A stretch of 64,000 bases of DNA from Elusimicrobiales bacterium (GTDB lineage: Bacteria; Elusimicrobiota; Elusimicrobia; Elusimicrobiales; UBA9959). The notes beneath the pieces are model-generated. The model worked only from the letters and a program-made list of their open reading frames with translations. It did not search any database and was not told the origin of the DNA. Positions within the stretch are counted from its first letter, which is position 1; each line of letters opens with the position of its first letter. Shown piece by piece: positions 44,001 through 52,659 of this stretch. The stretch lies in the NCBI GenBank assembly GCA_028713125.1, contig JAQTOU010000003.1, positions 124,001 through 188,000 on the forward strand, written 5' to 3'. A program made the translations under genes and the position numbers.

Positions 44001-45698
44001 ATCATAGATCAGCTGCCCGATGGTCTCTTCCGGTTTTACCTTGAAGAATTCATAGAAGGAACGGCTGACGGAGACCACCCGCAGGTCCTGGTCCAGGGCG
44101 ATCAGCGGCTCGCGCACGGTATTGATGATGCTGTCCGAGTACTCGCGGGCGGCGTCTTCGGAGATCTTGGTGGCGGCCAGCTCCTTGCGGGCTTTTTCCA
44201 GCCCGTTCTCGAACTCCCTGCGCTCGGTGATGTCCTCGATGGCGAGCAGGATGATCCGCTCTTTGCCCGAGGCCCTCTGGATCTGCCGGGCGTTCAGCAG
44301 CATGATGCGGCGGCCTACGTCGGCGAAGTCGTGCTCCACCTCGTAGTTATCGAAGGTGGTTTCCTGGGGCAGGATGGTTTCCAGCAGCTCCCGGAGCTTG
44401 GGGATATCCCACTGCTTGTTGCCAAGGTCATAGATAAGCTGCCCGACGGTCTCTTCCGGTTTTACCTTGAAGAATTCATAGAAGGAGCGGCTGACGGAGA
44501 CCACCCGGAGATCCTGGTCCAGGGCTATCAGGGGTTCGCGCACGGTATTGATGAGGCTTTCCGCGTATTCGCGGGTCGCGTCTTCCGAGATCTTGGTAGC
44601 GGCCAGTTCCTTGCGGGCCTTTTCCAGCCCGTTCTCGAACTCCCTGCGCGCGGTGATGTCCTCGATGGACAGGAGGATGATGCGCTCTTTCCCCAGCACC
44701 CGCTGGATCTGCCTGGCGTTGAGCAGCATGATGCGGCGGCCGATGTCGGCGAAGTCGTGTTCCACCTCGTAGTTGTCGAATGTGGCCTTCTGCGGCAGGA
44801 TGGTTTCCAGCAGTTCCCGCAGCTTCGGGATGTCCCACTGCTTATTGCCCAGGTCGTAGATAAGCTGCCCGATCGTCTCTTCGGGTTTTACTTTGAAAAA
44901 TTCATAAAAGGAACGGCTGACGGAGACTACCCGCAGGTCCTGGTCCAGGGCGATGAGGGGTTCGCGCACGGTATTGATGAGGCTCTCGGCGTATTCGCGG
45001 GCGGCGTCTTCGGAGATCTTGGTCGCGGCCAGTTCTTTGCGGATCGTTTCCAGCCTTTCGCTTTCCGCGATCTCGGCTGTCAGGTTAGCCGTTCTCGCCT
45101 CAACCATCTCTTCCAGCCGCTCGTTCATGGCGCTCAGCTTCTCCTGCGTTTCTATCAGTTCGGTGTTCCGGTGCACCGCCGCTTCATAGGTGGAGATGAG
45201 CAGGGTCACCATCTGCTGCTGGTCGGTGGCGATGGAACGCCGCTTGCCGGCGAACATGATCTCCGTTTCCACGCGGGGGCGATCGCTCTTGCGGAGCAGG
45301 GGCTTGCTGTCCAGGACCTGGGAGACATGCGCCAGGAGATAATCTTCGCTGTAGGGCTTGGTGATGAAACTGTCCGCCCCGCAGGCCAGGCCTTCGAGCA
45401 CGTCCTCCGCGGAGATAAGCGCGGTAAGCAGGATCACTGAAATATCCTGGGTTTCCTTATCCTCTTTGATCTTCTTGCAGAGAGCGTAACCGTTCATCCC
45501 GGGCATGACGATATCGCTGATGACCAGCGCCGGTTTGCGCTTTGACAGGACAGCCAGGGCTTCCCGGCCGTTGTTGGCCGCCGTCACTTCGTAGCCATGC
45601 TGTTCCAGCAGGTGCCGCAGGCGCTCGGACTGCGTGGGGCTGTCCTCGACGATGAGTATCTCTGTCGCGCTTTTGGCGGAATTTGTCCTGGTATTCAT
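41079..45698 (-). CDS. Hybrid histidine kinase with six tandem PAS domains
   Basis: The product is 1539 aa. Order: receiver (ILIVEDSPTQSERL, LVISDIVMPGMNG), a coiled coil, six PAS units of 142 aa each (~218-1070), HisKA (NMSHEIRTPMNAI), HATPase (LLSNALKFTQKG, DTGPGIA, GTGLGLAISRG), a second receiver (VLVVDDKEDNREFL, ILMDLRMPVMDG, LILKPF) and a helical tail. Each PAS repeat begins ELAATKISEDA and holds VREPLIALDQDLRVVSVSRSFYEFF. The start overlaps the stop of cheB by ATGA. It resembles cyanobacterial-type sensor hybrids. No membrane segment is visible, so it should sense an internal signal or the chemosensory array. Confidence 0.9.
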   Translation of the reverse strand: MNTRTNSAKSATEILIVEDSPTQSERLRHLLEQHGYEVTAANNGREALAVLSKRKPALVISDIVMPGMNGYALCKKIKEDKETQDISVILLTALISAEDVLEGLACGADSFITKPYSEDYLLAHVSQVLDSKPLLRKSDRPRVETEIMFAGKRRSIATDQQQMVTLLISTYEAAVHRNTELIETQEKLSAMNERLEEMVEARTANLTAEIAESERLETIRKELAATKISEDAAREYAESLINTVREPLIALDQDLRVVSVSRSFYEFFKVKPEETIGQLIYDLGNKQWDIPKLRELLETILPQKATFDNYEVEHDFADIGRRIMLLNARQIQRVLGKERIILLSIEDITARREFENGLEKARKELAATKISEDATREYAESLINTVREPLIALDQDLRVVSVSRSFYEFFKVKPEETVGQLIYDLGNKQWDIPKLRELLETILPQETTFDNYEVEHDFADVGRRIMLLNARQIQRASGKERIILLAIEDITERREFENGLEKARKELAATKISEDAAREYSDSIINTVREPLIALDQDLRVVSVSRSFYEFFKVKPEETIGQLIYDLGNKQWDIPKLRELLETILPQETTFDNYEVEHDFADVGRRIMLLNARQIQRASGKERIILLAIEDITGRREIEDGLEKARKELAATKISEDAAREYSDSIINTVREPLISLDQNLRVVSASRSFYEVFKVNPEETVGQLIYDLGNKQWDIPKLRELLETILPQEATFDNYEVEHDFAGVGRRIMLLNARQIQRVSGKERVILLAIEDITARREIEDGLEKARKELAATKISEDAAREYSDSIINTVREPLISLDQDLRVVSASRSFYEVFKVNPEETVGQLIYDLGNKQWDIPKLRELLETILPQKATFDDYEVEHDFADIGHRIMLLNARQIQRASGKERIILLSIEDITERREIEDGLEKARKELAATKISEDAAREYSDSIINTVREPLISLDQDLRVVSASRSFYEVFKVNPEETVGQLIYDLGNKQWDIPKLRELLETILPQKATFDNYEVEHDFADIGRRIMLLNARQIQRVLGKERIILLSIEDITARRRFETELRQAKEAAEVANRSKSAFLANMSHEIRTPMNAILGFSQLLRRDPEATPKQRQQIETINRSGEHLLALINDILEMAKAESGRTTLNPSAFDLHALVDDVEKMMRQRAEDKGLQLVVQRSSELPRSVLADEGKLRQILLNLLSNALKFTQKGAVTLRLSARPEKEPGFKLTAEVEDTGPGIAPEELARLFHPFEQAQAGRAGGTGTGLGLAISRGYTRLMGGDITVKSRPGQGCIFSFDVAMTEASPSAAVGKVQPRQVKGLKPGQPRYKVLVVDDKEDNREFLAQLLGPAGFDLRQAVNGLDAIKEFEEWRPQIILMDLRMPVMDGYEAIRRIRVLAGGKEVKIVAVTASIFGEINRDARGAGADALILKPFREVELFEKMRDLLNAEYVYEGEGPAAAAAAEATAALKPGALAALPQELVAQLREAAINGDFHLLLELTGRVEALDSRLAGALRALAGKFDTQRILNLLGKD
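42491..45046 (-). repeat. Six PAS-coding tandem repeats, exact 426-bp period
   Basis: The marker gtattgatga (gtgttgatga in one copy) occurs at 42841, 43267, 43693, 44119, 44545 and 44971, always 426 bp apart. There are no indels in six units. Units differ at scattered bases, and changes in codons such as FYEFFKVKP versus FYEVFKVNP show limited divergence, compatible with recent expansion or gene conversion. Confidence 0.95.
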
Positions 45699-46741
45699 TT
45701 GTTTCTCCCGTTCGCTTTATCGATAAGGCCGGCCAGCATGGAGGCGATCCCCTCGGGCGGCAGGATGTAGGTGGCCGCGCCGAGCTTGACGGCCTCGCCA
45801 GGCATGCCGTGCACGACCGAACTGGCCTCGTCCTGGGCGATGGTGACGGCGCCTTTATCCTTCATGGTTTTCAATTCATCCGCTCCATCACGGCCCATGC
45901 CGGTGAGCAGTACGCCCACGGCGCGCGGCCCCAGGACCCGCGCCACGGAGCGGAAAAGATGGTTGACGGACGGCCGCAGTCCGTTCTCGGGGGCCTGATC
46001 GCTCAGCTCTATGCGCGGGCCGCCGCTTACGCCCATGTGAAAACCGTCCGGGGCCACGTAAGCGTGCCCGGGCAGCGGAGTTTCGCCTTGCGCGGCGATG
46101 TGCACCGGGAAGCTCGAGGCCCCGCCCAGCCACTCCACGAAGCCAGCTGTGAACCCGGCGGCAATATGCTGCACGATGAGCACCGGGGCGGCCAGGTCCC
46201 GCGGCAGGGCGGAAAGGATCTTGTGCAGGGCGGGAGGCCCCCCTGTGGAAGCGCCGATGGCGACGAGCTGTATTTCCCCGGCCGCCTGTGCCGCCGGCCC
46301 GGAGAGGCCCGCCCTGGCCGCGGGCCGGATGCGCCTGATCACCTTTATCTCCGACATCAGTTTTACCGTCAGTACCAGTTCCCGGGCGGCGGCCTCATGC
46401 CCCGGCTGCCCGATCCCGGGCGGGCGGAGGATGAGCGCTAAAGCGCCGGCTTCGAGCATGCGGAAGGAGGAGGCGACTTCCGTGGCGGTGGAGCTGGCGC
46501 TCACCATTACGATCGGGGTAGGCAGGGTTTCCATGATGGAGCGCGTCACCTCGAAACCGTCCATCCCGGGCATGTGGATGTCCATAGTGATAACGTCCGG
46601 GCGCTTTATCCTGGTCATTTCCAGCGCTTCCTCTCCGTTGTTGGCGACGCCGGCCACCTGTACCGAAGGATCGGAGGCGAGGATATGCGCCAGGAATTCC
46701 TGCGCTACCCGCGAGTCGTCCACGATGAGAACCTTGATCAT
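45695..46741 (-). CDS. cheB: CheB-type chemoreceptor methylesterase
   Basis: The product is 348 aa. The N-terminal receiver (VLIVDDSRVAQEFL, VITMDIHMPGMDG) is joined to the CheB esterase: catalytic Ser in IGASTGGP, His in IVQHIAAG, Asp in TGMGRDGA. The receiver's usual conserved Lys (KP) appears as Arg (LILRPPG), which may alter activation. It would remove methyl groups from, or deamidate, chemoreceptors. Its stop overlaps the multi-PAS kinase start by 4 nt, and CheA lies 8 nt upstream, all consistent with one operon. Confidence 0.9.
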   Translation of the reverse strand: MIKVLIVDDSRVAQEFLAHILASDPSVQVAGVANNGEEALEMTRIKRPDVITMDIHMPGMDGFEVTRSIMETLPTPIVMVSASSTATEVASSFRMLEAGALALILRPPGIGQPGHEAAARELVLTVKLMSEIKVIRRIRPAARAGLSGPAAQAAGEIQLVAIGASTGGPPALHKILSALPRDLAAPVLIVQHIAAGFTAGFVEWLGGASSFPVHIAAQGETPLPGHAYVAPDGFHMGVSGGPRIELSDQAPENGLRPSVNHLFRSVARVLGPRAVGVLLTGMGRDGADELKTMKDKGAVTIAQDEASSVVHGMPGEAVKLGAATYILPPEGIASMLAGLIDKANGRNK

Positions 46742-46749
46742 AGTTGTCT

Positions 46750-49005
46750 TTATAAAAGCCTGCGGACCACTTCCAGCAGGTCGCTCTGGTCGAAACTGCT
46801 TTTGACGATATAGGCGTTGGCGCCGGAGTCGATGCCGCGCTCGCGGTCCTCGGCGGATTCCAGCGCTGTCACCAGCACCACCGGCAGCCCGGCGGTTTTT
46901 TTGCCGGCGCGGATCTTCGCCGTCAGTTCGAAGCCGCTCAGCCGCGGCATATCTACGTCTGAGACCACCAGGTCGAATACTTCGCTGCGGACCTGCGTGA
47001 CGGCGTCCATGCCGTCCACGGCCGTCTTTACCAGGTAGCCGGCCGTTTCCAGGATATTCTTAAGCAGCGTGCGCGAAGTGATGGAATCGTCCGCCACAAG
47101 GATGCGCGCTTTCCCGGTTTTAGCGTTTTCAGCCGCGGCCGCGGGCTGCGCCGAGGCCGCCGCGCGCAAGGCCGACCTCAGCAGGTCGGAAATATTAAGC
47201 ACGGGCGCCACCTGCCCCGTGCTGAGCACCGTAGCCCCCGCGATATTGCGCACGCGGGCCAGCTGCCTGCCCAGGTTCTTTACCAGGACCTGGTGTTCGT
47301 CGAGAACCTCGTCCACGAAAAAAGCCATGCGCTGCCCGGAGAAGGTCACTACCATCGCCTGGACATGTCTGTCGGCGGCCGCGGGATTGCCGCGGAGGAC
47401 CGGCAGTCCCAGCGCCTGGCCGAGCCTGACGGCCGACAGGACCTGCCCGTCAAGCCGGATGGTCTCCCTGTTCTCTACGGTCTTGATCTCTTCGCGGCTG
47501 ACGCGAAGAACGCGCTCGATATTCACGGAGGGCAGCACGAAGACCTGCCCTTCCTCCCTGACCAGGACGCCCCTGAAGGTGGCGAGCGTCATGGGAACCA
47601 GCAGGCGGAACGTGGTGCCCGCCTGCGCCTGCGTCTCCATGGAGATGACGCCGCCCAGTTTTTCCACTTTTTCCCGCACGATCGCCAGGCCCAGGCCGCG
47701 CCCGGAGACGCTGGTGATGATCGGGCTGGTAGACAGCCCGGAGCTGAAAATAAAAGCGCCGATCTCGTCCTGGCTCATTTTCTCGGCGTCTTTTTGCGGA
47801 ACCAGGCCGGCCTTGACCGCTGCGCCGCGCACCAGGCCCGCGTCCACGCCGGCGCCGTCGTCGGAGACGGAGATCTCCAGCTGCCGGTTTTCATTGGCCG
47901 CGAAGGTCAGTATGATGGTTCCGAGCGGCGGCTTATTCCGGATCGCGCGTTCCGCGGGCTGTTTTATGCCGTGGTCCACGCTGTTGCGCAGCAGGTGGAT
48001 GAGTGGGTCTTTCAGCTCTTCCAGGACGCGCTTGTCTATTTCCACCTCGGCGCCCCGGATGACCAGTTCCGCCTCTTTGCCCTGCCCGCGCGCCAGGTCG
48101 CGGACCAGCCGGGGGAAGCTTTCCGTCAGCGACGAAACCGGGAATATCAGGATCCCTTTCATGTTCTCGAGGTGGTCGTCCACCATGCGCCTGAGAGCGC
48201 GCTGGTCCTGTTCTACCGACCGGGTCACGGCGGCAGTCTGGTGGATAAGGGTATTCAGGCGCGTCTCGTTCCACTCCAGCAGTTCATTCCACTCCGGGCC
48301 TGCAGAGAGACGCTCTTTCCATTTGGCCGATTCCGTTCTCCACAGATCCAGCGAGCGGCAGAGCTCCTGCAATTCGGCCGCGCGCTGGCCGATGGCCATT
48401 TTGGCCGAGATCATTTCTTCCGCCTGCAGGAGGAGCGGGTCCAGCCTGGCCGCGGGAATTCTTACTGTTTCGGCCGACATGGACGGTTTTCCCGGGTGGG
48501 GTCGCGGCTCGGTCTGCGTCTCCACGGCAGGCAGGATGGAGATGTTCCGACCCGCTGCCGGGGGCGCCTCACTCGGCCCTGCGGGCGGCGCGGTTTTCCT
48601 GGACATGCCCGCCAGCTTCTTTATCTGTTCGCGGGCGCGCGCCTGGACCTGGGGGGAAGTTTCTTCTTCCGTCCCCTCTACGAGTTGCGTGATGATATCC
48701 ATCGCCTCGTGAAGCGCCTGGTACAATTCCGGGCCCGGGGCGAGTTCCTGCTTTTTCAGCGCGGAAAAAACGCTCTCTACCGGCTGGCAGAGGGACTCGA
48801 TAGTCTTCAGGCTGACGGAGCCGGCCGCGCCCTTAAGACTGTGCGCATCGCGGAAGATGGTTTCTATCACCTGCGCCCGCAACTCCGGGGCCAGGGTCTT
48901 TTCCAGTTCCATCAGGCCGGAGGAGATCGCGCGCAGGTGCTCCTGCGCCTCCGCCCTGAAGGTGGCTCTCAGCCGCTTAAGGAATTCTTCGTTTTCCGTA
49001 GCCAT
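46750..49005 (-). CDS. cheA: CheA-type chemosensory kinase with receiver (CheA-REC, WspE-like)
   Basis: The product is 751 aa. It contains an N-terminal Hpt domain with the phospho-His in DAHSLKGAAGSV, a linker, a HATPase (LLRNSVDHGIK, DDGAGVD, GRGLGLAIV), a CheW-like domain (~445-580) and a C-terminal receiver (ILVADDSITSRTLL, LVVSDVDMPRLSG, YIVKSSFDQ). The Hpt-HATPase-CheW-REC order is that of WspE and related alternative-function kinases, rather than classical flagellar CheA. It should be coupled to the receptor by the two CheW proteins and phosphorylate CheB and the downstream receivers. Confidence 0.9.
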   Translation of the reverse strand: MATENEEFLKRLRATFRAEAQEHLRAISSGLMELEKTLAPELRAQVIETIFRDAHSLKGAAGSVSLKTIESLCQPVESVFSALKKQELAPGPELYQALHEAMDIITQLVEGTEEETSPQVQARAREQIKKLAGMSRKTAPPAGPSEAPPAAGRNISILPAVETQTEPRPHPGKPSMSAETVRIPAARLDPLLLQAEEMISAKMAIGQRAAELQELCRSLDLWRTESAKWKERLSAGPEWNELLEWNETRLNTLIHQTAAVTRSVEQDQRALRRMVDDHLENMKGILIFPVSSLTESFPRLVRDLARGQGKEAELVIRGAEVEIDKRVLEELKDPLIHLLRNSVDHGIKQPAERAIRNKPPLGTIILTFAANENRQLEISVSDDGAGVDAGLVRGAAVKAGLVPQKDAEKMSQDEIGAFIFSSGLSTSPIITSVSGRGLGLAIVREKVEKLGGVISMETQAQAGTTFRLLVPMTLATFRGVLVREEGQVFVLPSVNIERVLRVSREEIKTVENRETIRLDGQVLSAVRLGQALGLPVLRGNPAAADRHVQAMVVTFSGQRMAFFVDEVLDEHQVLVKNLGRQLARVRNIAGATVLSTGQVAPVLNISDLLRSALRAAASAQPAAAAENAKTGKARILVADDSITSRTLLKNILETAGYLVKTAVDGMDAVTQVRSEVFDLVVSDVDMPRLSGFELTAKIRAGKKTAGLPVVLVTALESAEDRERGIDSGANAYIVKSSFDQSDLLEVVRRLL

Positions 49006-49015
49006 GGTCCGTGCC

Positions 49016-50647
49016 CTAGACTTTAAACTGTTCCACCAGGCCCTTCAGCTTCAGCCCCAGCTCGTGCAGGTTCCTGGCCGCGGTCGTCGCCTGCTGCATG
49101 CTCGACGCGGTTTCTGCCCCCGCCTGGTTTATCATCCCCATGGACGTCTTGATCTGGTCCATGCCCAGCTGCTGCTGCTGGCTGGACGCCACTATCTGGA
49201 TTGCCGTCTGCGCCGCTTCGGTGCTGCTTTCGGCCAGCACGCGGATGGACTCCCCAGCCTGGGCTGACTGCTTTACCCCTGCCTCCACCGCTTTGCTCCC
49301 CTGTTCCGTGGCCATGACCGCCGCGCTGGTGGCTTTCTGCACTTCGGTCAGGATATTGCGCACCTGCGTGGTGGCCTGCTTTGACTGCTCTGCCAGGCTC
49401 TTGATCTCCTGGGCTACGACGGCAAAACCCTTGCCCTGTTCGCCCGCCCTCGCGGCCTCGATGGCGGCGTTGACCGCCAGCAGATTGGACTGGTCGGCGA
49501 TATCGGTCACCGAGGCGATGATGCCGCCTATGGACTGGCTGTGCTCGCTCAGGCGGACGATCGTGCGGGCTATGGCTTCCATCTGGTCGCGGATGAGGCG
49601 CATCCCGGCGGCGGTCTCGTCGGTGGCTTTCTGCCCGGCGGCGGAGACCTGCGCCAGGCGCTGCGCGCTGTCGGCCACGAGCTTCGCTTTTTGAGAAGAG
49701 AGCTGGGTGGCCTGCTGCACCTGCGCCACGGTGGAGGTGGTTTCGCTGATGGCGGAGGCGTTTTCGGCGGTGCCGGCGGCCACCTGGGTGGTGGCGGCCA
49801 GGATCTCGCTGGCCGACGCGCCCAGCGTGGAGACCCCCTCGCTGATGAGCGTTATGGAGGAACGGAGTTTTTCCGTCATCTGGCGGACGGCGCGCGTTAC
49901 CGCGCCGATCTCGTCGGACCGCGCCTCAACGGTAATGTTGTCCGACAGGTTCCCGGTCGAGATCCGCAGCGCCGCCTCGGAGACGACGCCGAGCGGCTTG
50001 GCGATGGTTTTGTTCAGGAACACGATCATTGAAATGCCGAAGAAAAAAGCGAGAGCCCCCGTCAGCCAGAAGAACTGTACCGACGATTTTGTTCTCTGGA
50101 TGTCCATGGCGATAGTTTTCTTTAAACTCTCCTGCTCCCTCTCCGAAAGCTGGGACGCGAGCAGCCGGATCTTGTCGTAACGGTCCGCCTGGATCCCGAG
50201 AGAATATTCCCTCGCCGCCTCCGCTTTCCCCTGGGCGATAAGGGTGATCTGCTGGTCCTGCGTTCTGCGATACTCCGCCAGGGTGCTCTTTATTTCCGCG
50301 AACTGGCTCTGGGACCTGGGATCCGGGTCCAGTTTTAACAAGGTCTCGATGAGTTCATCTATTAACAGGGTGCGTTCAGTGATGCTCTTCTCTATCGCCT
50401 TCTGGTCCGCCCTGCTGGCGGCCAGGGTCAATTCCAGCATCTGCCCGCGGTTGTAGTTCCAGTGATTCCTTAGCTCCATGAGGCTAATTATTTTATTGAA
50501 GCTGAACTCCTCGATCCGTTTTTCGGATCCGGCTATATCCGTGAGGCTTTTATCGGCGGTAAAAATAACTACGGCCGACAAAAGCAGGACCACGCCGAAG
50601 CCGACGATCAGCTTGGCGAGGGTGGAAATATTGTTGAACCATTTCAT
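49016..50647 (-). CDS. Methyl-accepting chemoreceptor
   Basis: The product is 543 aa. A membrane segment ([20 protein letters not shown]) is followed by a periplasmic 4HB-type helical sensor of ~160 residues, a second membrane segment ([20 protein letters not shown]), HAMP ([21 protein letters not shown]) and a long signalling coil with the hairpin [42 protein letters not shown]. The tip resembles WspA-like receptors. No C-terminal NWETF pentapeptide is present. AAGGAGCG is a good ribosome site. It should be the input of the chemosensory cluster; the ligand is unknown. Confidence 0.9.
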   Translation of the reverse strand: MKWFNNISTLAKLIVGFGVVLLLSAVVIFTADKSLTDIAGSEKRIEEFSFNKIISLMELRNHWNYNRGQMLELTLAASRADQKAIEKSITERTLLIDELIETLLKLDPDPRSQSQFAEIKSTLAEYRRTQDQQITLIAQGKAEAAREYSLGIQADRYDKIRLLASQLSEREQESLKKTIAMDIQRTKSSVQFFWLTGALAFFFGISMIVFLNKTIAKPLGVVSEAALRISTGNLSDNITVEARSDEIGAVTRAVRQMTEKLRSSITLISEGVSTLGASASEILAATTQVAAGTAENASAISETTSTVAQVQQATQLSSQKAKLVADSAQRLAQVSAAGQKATDETAAGMRLIRDQMEAIARTIVRLSEHSQSIGGIIASVTDIADQSNLLAVNAAIEAARAGEQGKGFAVVAQEIKSLAEQSKQATTQVRNILTEVQKATSAAVMATEQGSKAVEAGVKQSAQAGESIRVLAESSTEAAQTAIQIVASSQQQQLGMDQIKTSMGMINQAGAETASSMQQATTAARNLHELGLKLKGLVEQFKV

Positions 50648-50680
50648 GATAAACGCTCCTTGTTTGACCGGTTGCAGGCT

Positions 50681-51223
50681 TTACTCCGCTTTCTGATTTA
50701 TGACGATCTTTTCGTCGTCCAGGATCTTTTCCGCGTCGAGTACTATCACGCCTTCTTTGGTAACGCCTTTCAGGTATTCCGCGCCGATCCCGGTGACGGT
50801 AGGGGGCGCTTCCTGGAGGGTGCCTTGGGGGATCAGGCGCGTGCCGAGAACGGCGTCCGCCAGTACCCCGAATTCCATGCTGTCATTGCGGATAAGGATC
50901 ACTTTATCGAGCTCGTTCAGGCTCTTTCCAGGAAGGCTGAAGAATTTTTTAAGGTCGACTACTGACAGGATCTGCCCGCGCACATTGATGAGGCCCAGCA
51001 CGAAGGGCGGCAAGCCCGGCAGCGGCGTGTAGTCTTTCAGCGGCTGGACCTCTCTCACATAAGCGGAGGCCAGGGCGTACGTTTCCGTGGCCAGGCGGAA
51101 TTCCATTATTTCCAGCAGGTCCTGCGCCGCGCCGGCCGCCGGTTCCTGCGCCAGGGCGCGGGCCCGCGCTTTGAGGATCAAGCGCTTGTCCGCAGCGCCG
51201 GTAGTGATTTGGTCCTGTTTCAT
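50681..51223 (-). CDS. cheW: CheW-type coupling protein (WspD-like)
   Basis: The product is 180 aa. The CheW fold is visible from about residue 38: FRLATETYALASAYVREVQPL, PPFVLGLINVRGQILSVVDLKKFF and GVLADAVLG. A charged N-terminal extension (~35 residues) is present, as in WspD. It should link the receptor at 49016 to CheA. Its start overlaps the stop of the CheR-TPR gene as ATGA. Two CheW-type genes flank CheR-TPR, like wspB-wspC-wspD. Confidence 0.9.
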   Translation of the reverse strand: MKQDQITTGAADKRLILKARARALAQEPAAGAAQDLLEIMEFRLATETYALASAYVREVQPLKDYTPLPGLPPFVLGLINVRGQILSVVDLKKFFSLPGKSLNELDKVILIRNDSMEFGVLADAVLGTRLIPQGTLQEAPPTVTGIGAEYLKGVTKEGVIVLDAEKILDDEKIVINQKAE

Positions 51224-52659
51224 AGGTCCGCTCCCGTCAGGATGGTAGCCTGGATAATTTCCTTAAGTCGGCCCGCTGTCAGCCCCTCGGATTCAGGCAG
51301 GATATCCCCTTGTCCGAACTTGTTCAAAAGCGTCAGCGCATTCTCGAAATATTTCTGGGCTGCCGGCACATCTCCTCGGCGCAGCATCAGGTTGCCCAGG
51401 GAGTAGTAAGCCGGCGCGAAATCAGGGTCGAGGTAGAGCGTGCGCTTGAGCGAAGAGGCCTCTTCCACGCTGCGGTCCAGTTCCTGCAGGATTATCGCGC
51501 ATAGGAAATGGAGGCCGGGGTTCATCTTGTTGGCGGCTATGGCTTTTTCACACAGGGCCAGGGCTTCGGTGAGTCTGCCCTGGTTAGCCAGGGCCCGCAC
51601 CTCGAGCGACAGGGCGGGCGGGGTTTCCACGGCAACCTGCGGCGCCGGCCGCGCGGCGGGGACTTCAACGGCCCGCACTATAACGTTTTCCACGGGCCGG
51701 GGCGCTAAGGTTTCCTGCCCGGCGGCGGAAGCGGGTCCGGGCAGGAGCGCAAAATTTTCCGCGCCGGGAAGCGCCTCTTCGGCGGATAATGCCGGGAAGT
51801 TCCGGGTTTCCCGGTCTTCTTTGCGGTAAACGATAGCGCCGGGGAAGTTAACGGGCGTAAAAATATTAAAAACCTGCTGCGAGAGCTCGCTGGCTCCCAC
51901 CATCAGACAGCCGCCGCCCACCAGGGCGCGGAAAAAATTCCGGCCGACCTTGGCCGTGCTTTCAGGGGTAAAATACATGGTCACGTTCCGGCAGAAAATG
52001 ATATCCATGGCATTGGTATTGTTCAGGGGCGAGGGGTAGATATCCTCAGCCAGGTTCAGATAAGCGAAAGTGACCATCTTCCGGATCTCCGGCACGACCT
52101 CGTAGCGCCCTTTTTCTTTGGGGAGGAAATATTTTTCTTTCAGCCAGGGCGGCACATTCCGGAAAGACCAGTCGCCGTAAACTCCCGCCGCCGCCTTGCG
52201 CAGAACGCGGGGACTGATGTCCGTCGCCAAAATGGTGATATGCCAGTTTTCCGGGTCCGGAACGACCCGGCGCAGCGCTATCGCGAGCGAATACGGTTCC
52301 TCGCCGGTGGCGCAGCCCGCGCTCCAGAGCCGCAGCCGTTTTTCGCCGCCGGCCCGCGCGCGGACCAGCTCCGGCAGGATCCGGCCGCAGAGCGCGTCAA
52401 AAACCAGCGGCTCCCGCCAGAAATAGGTTTCGTGTATGGTCAGGTGGCTCGCCAGCGTGTCCAGTTGACCTGAAGTCAGCGGCGAAGCAAGCACCCAGCG
52501 CACGAAGGCCTCAGGGTCGGAAAAATCGAATTCTTTTGCAGCTGAAACGGTTTTGCGCTCCAGGTCTTCCCATTGTTCCCTGGGAAAATGGAGCGCCGTC
52601 TTGAGAGAAATATATTCGCTCAACTGTGACAGCAGGCTTTCCGGGAGAGATGTTTTCAT
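51220..52659 (-). CDS. cheR: CheR methyltransferase with TPR tail (WspC-like)
   Basis: The product is 479 aa. The N-terminal helical domain is followed by an S-adenosyl-methionine domain with motif LWSAGCATGEEPYSLA and FCRNVTMYF, then a disordered linker and TPR repeats (~360-470; CEKAIAANKMNPGLHFLCAIILQEL, LGNLMLRRGD). CheR proteins with TPR tails are a hallmark of Wsp-like alternative chemosensory systems. It would methylate receptor glutamates. Overlaps both neighbours by 4 nt (CheW downstream, CheW upstream). Confidence 0.9.
   Translation of the reverse strand: MKTSLPESLLSQLSEYISLKTALHFPREQWEDLERKTVSAAKEFDFSDPEAFVRWVLASPLTSGQLDTLASHLTIHETYFWREPLVFDALCGRILPELVRARAGGEKRLRLWSAGCATGEEPYSLAIALRRVVPDPENWHITILATDISPRVLRKAAAGVYGDWSFRNVPPWLKEKYFLPKEKGRYEVVPEIRKMVTFAYLNLAEDIYPSPLNNTNAMDIIFCRNVTMYFTPESTAKVGRNFFRALVGGGCLMVGASELSQQVFNIFTPVNFPGAIVYRKEDRETRNFPALSAEEALPGAENFALLPGPASAAGQETLAPRPVENVIVRAVEVPAARPAPQVAVETPPALSLEVRALANQGRLTEALALCEKAIAANKMNPGLHFLCAIILQELDRSVEEASSLKRTLYLDPDFAPAYYSLGNLMLRRGDVPAAQKYFENALTLLNKFGQGDILPESEGLTAGRLKEIIQATILTGADL

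Noticed and set aside
42426-45440. Long plus-strand ORFs (410 and 511 aa) opposite the multi-PAS kinase
   Set aside because: They are antisense shadows of the repeated PAS DNA in GC-rich sequence. They lack ribosome sites and domain motifs, and the minus-strand frame has intact kinase and PAS motifs.
47293-49026. 577-aa plus-strand ORF opposite CheA
   Set aside because: Shadow ORF. The minus strand carries complete Hpt, HATPase, CheW and receiver motifs.
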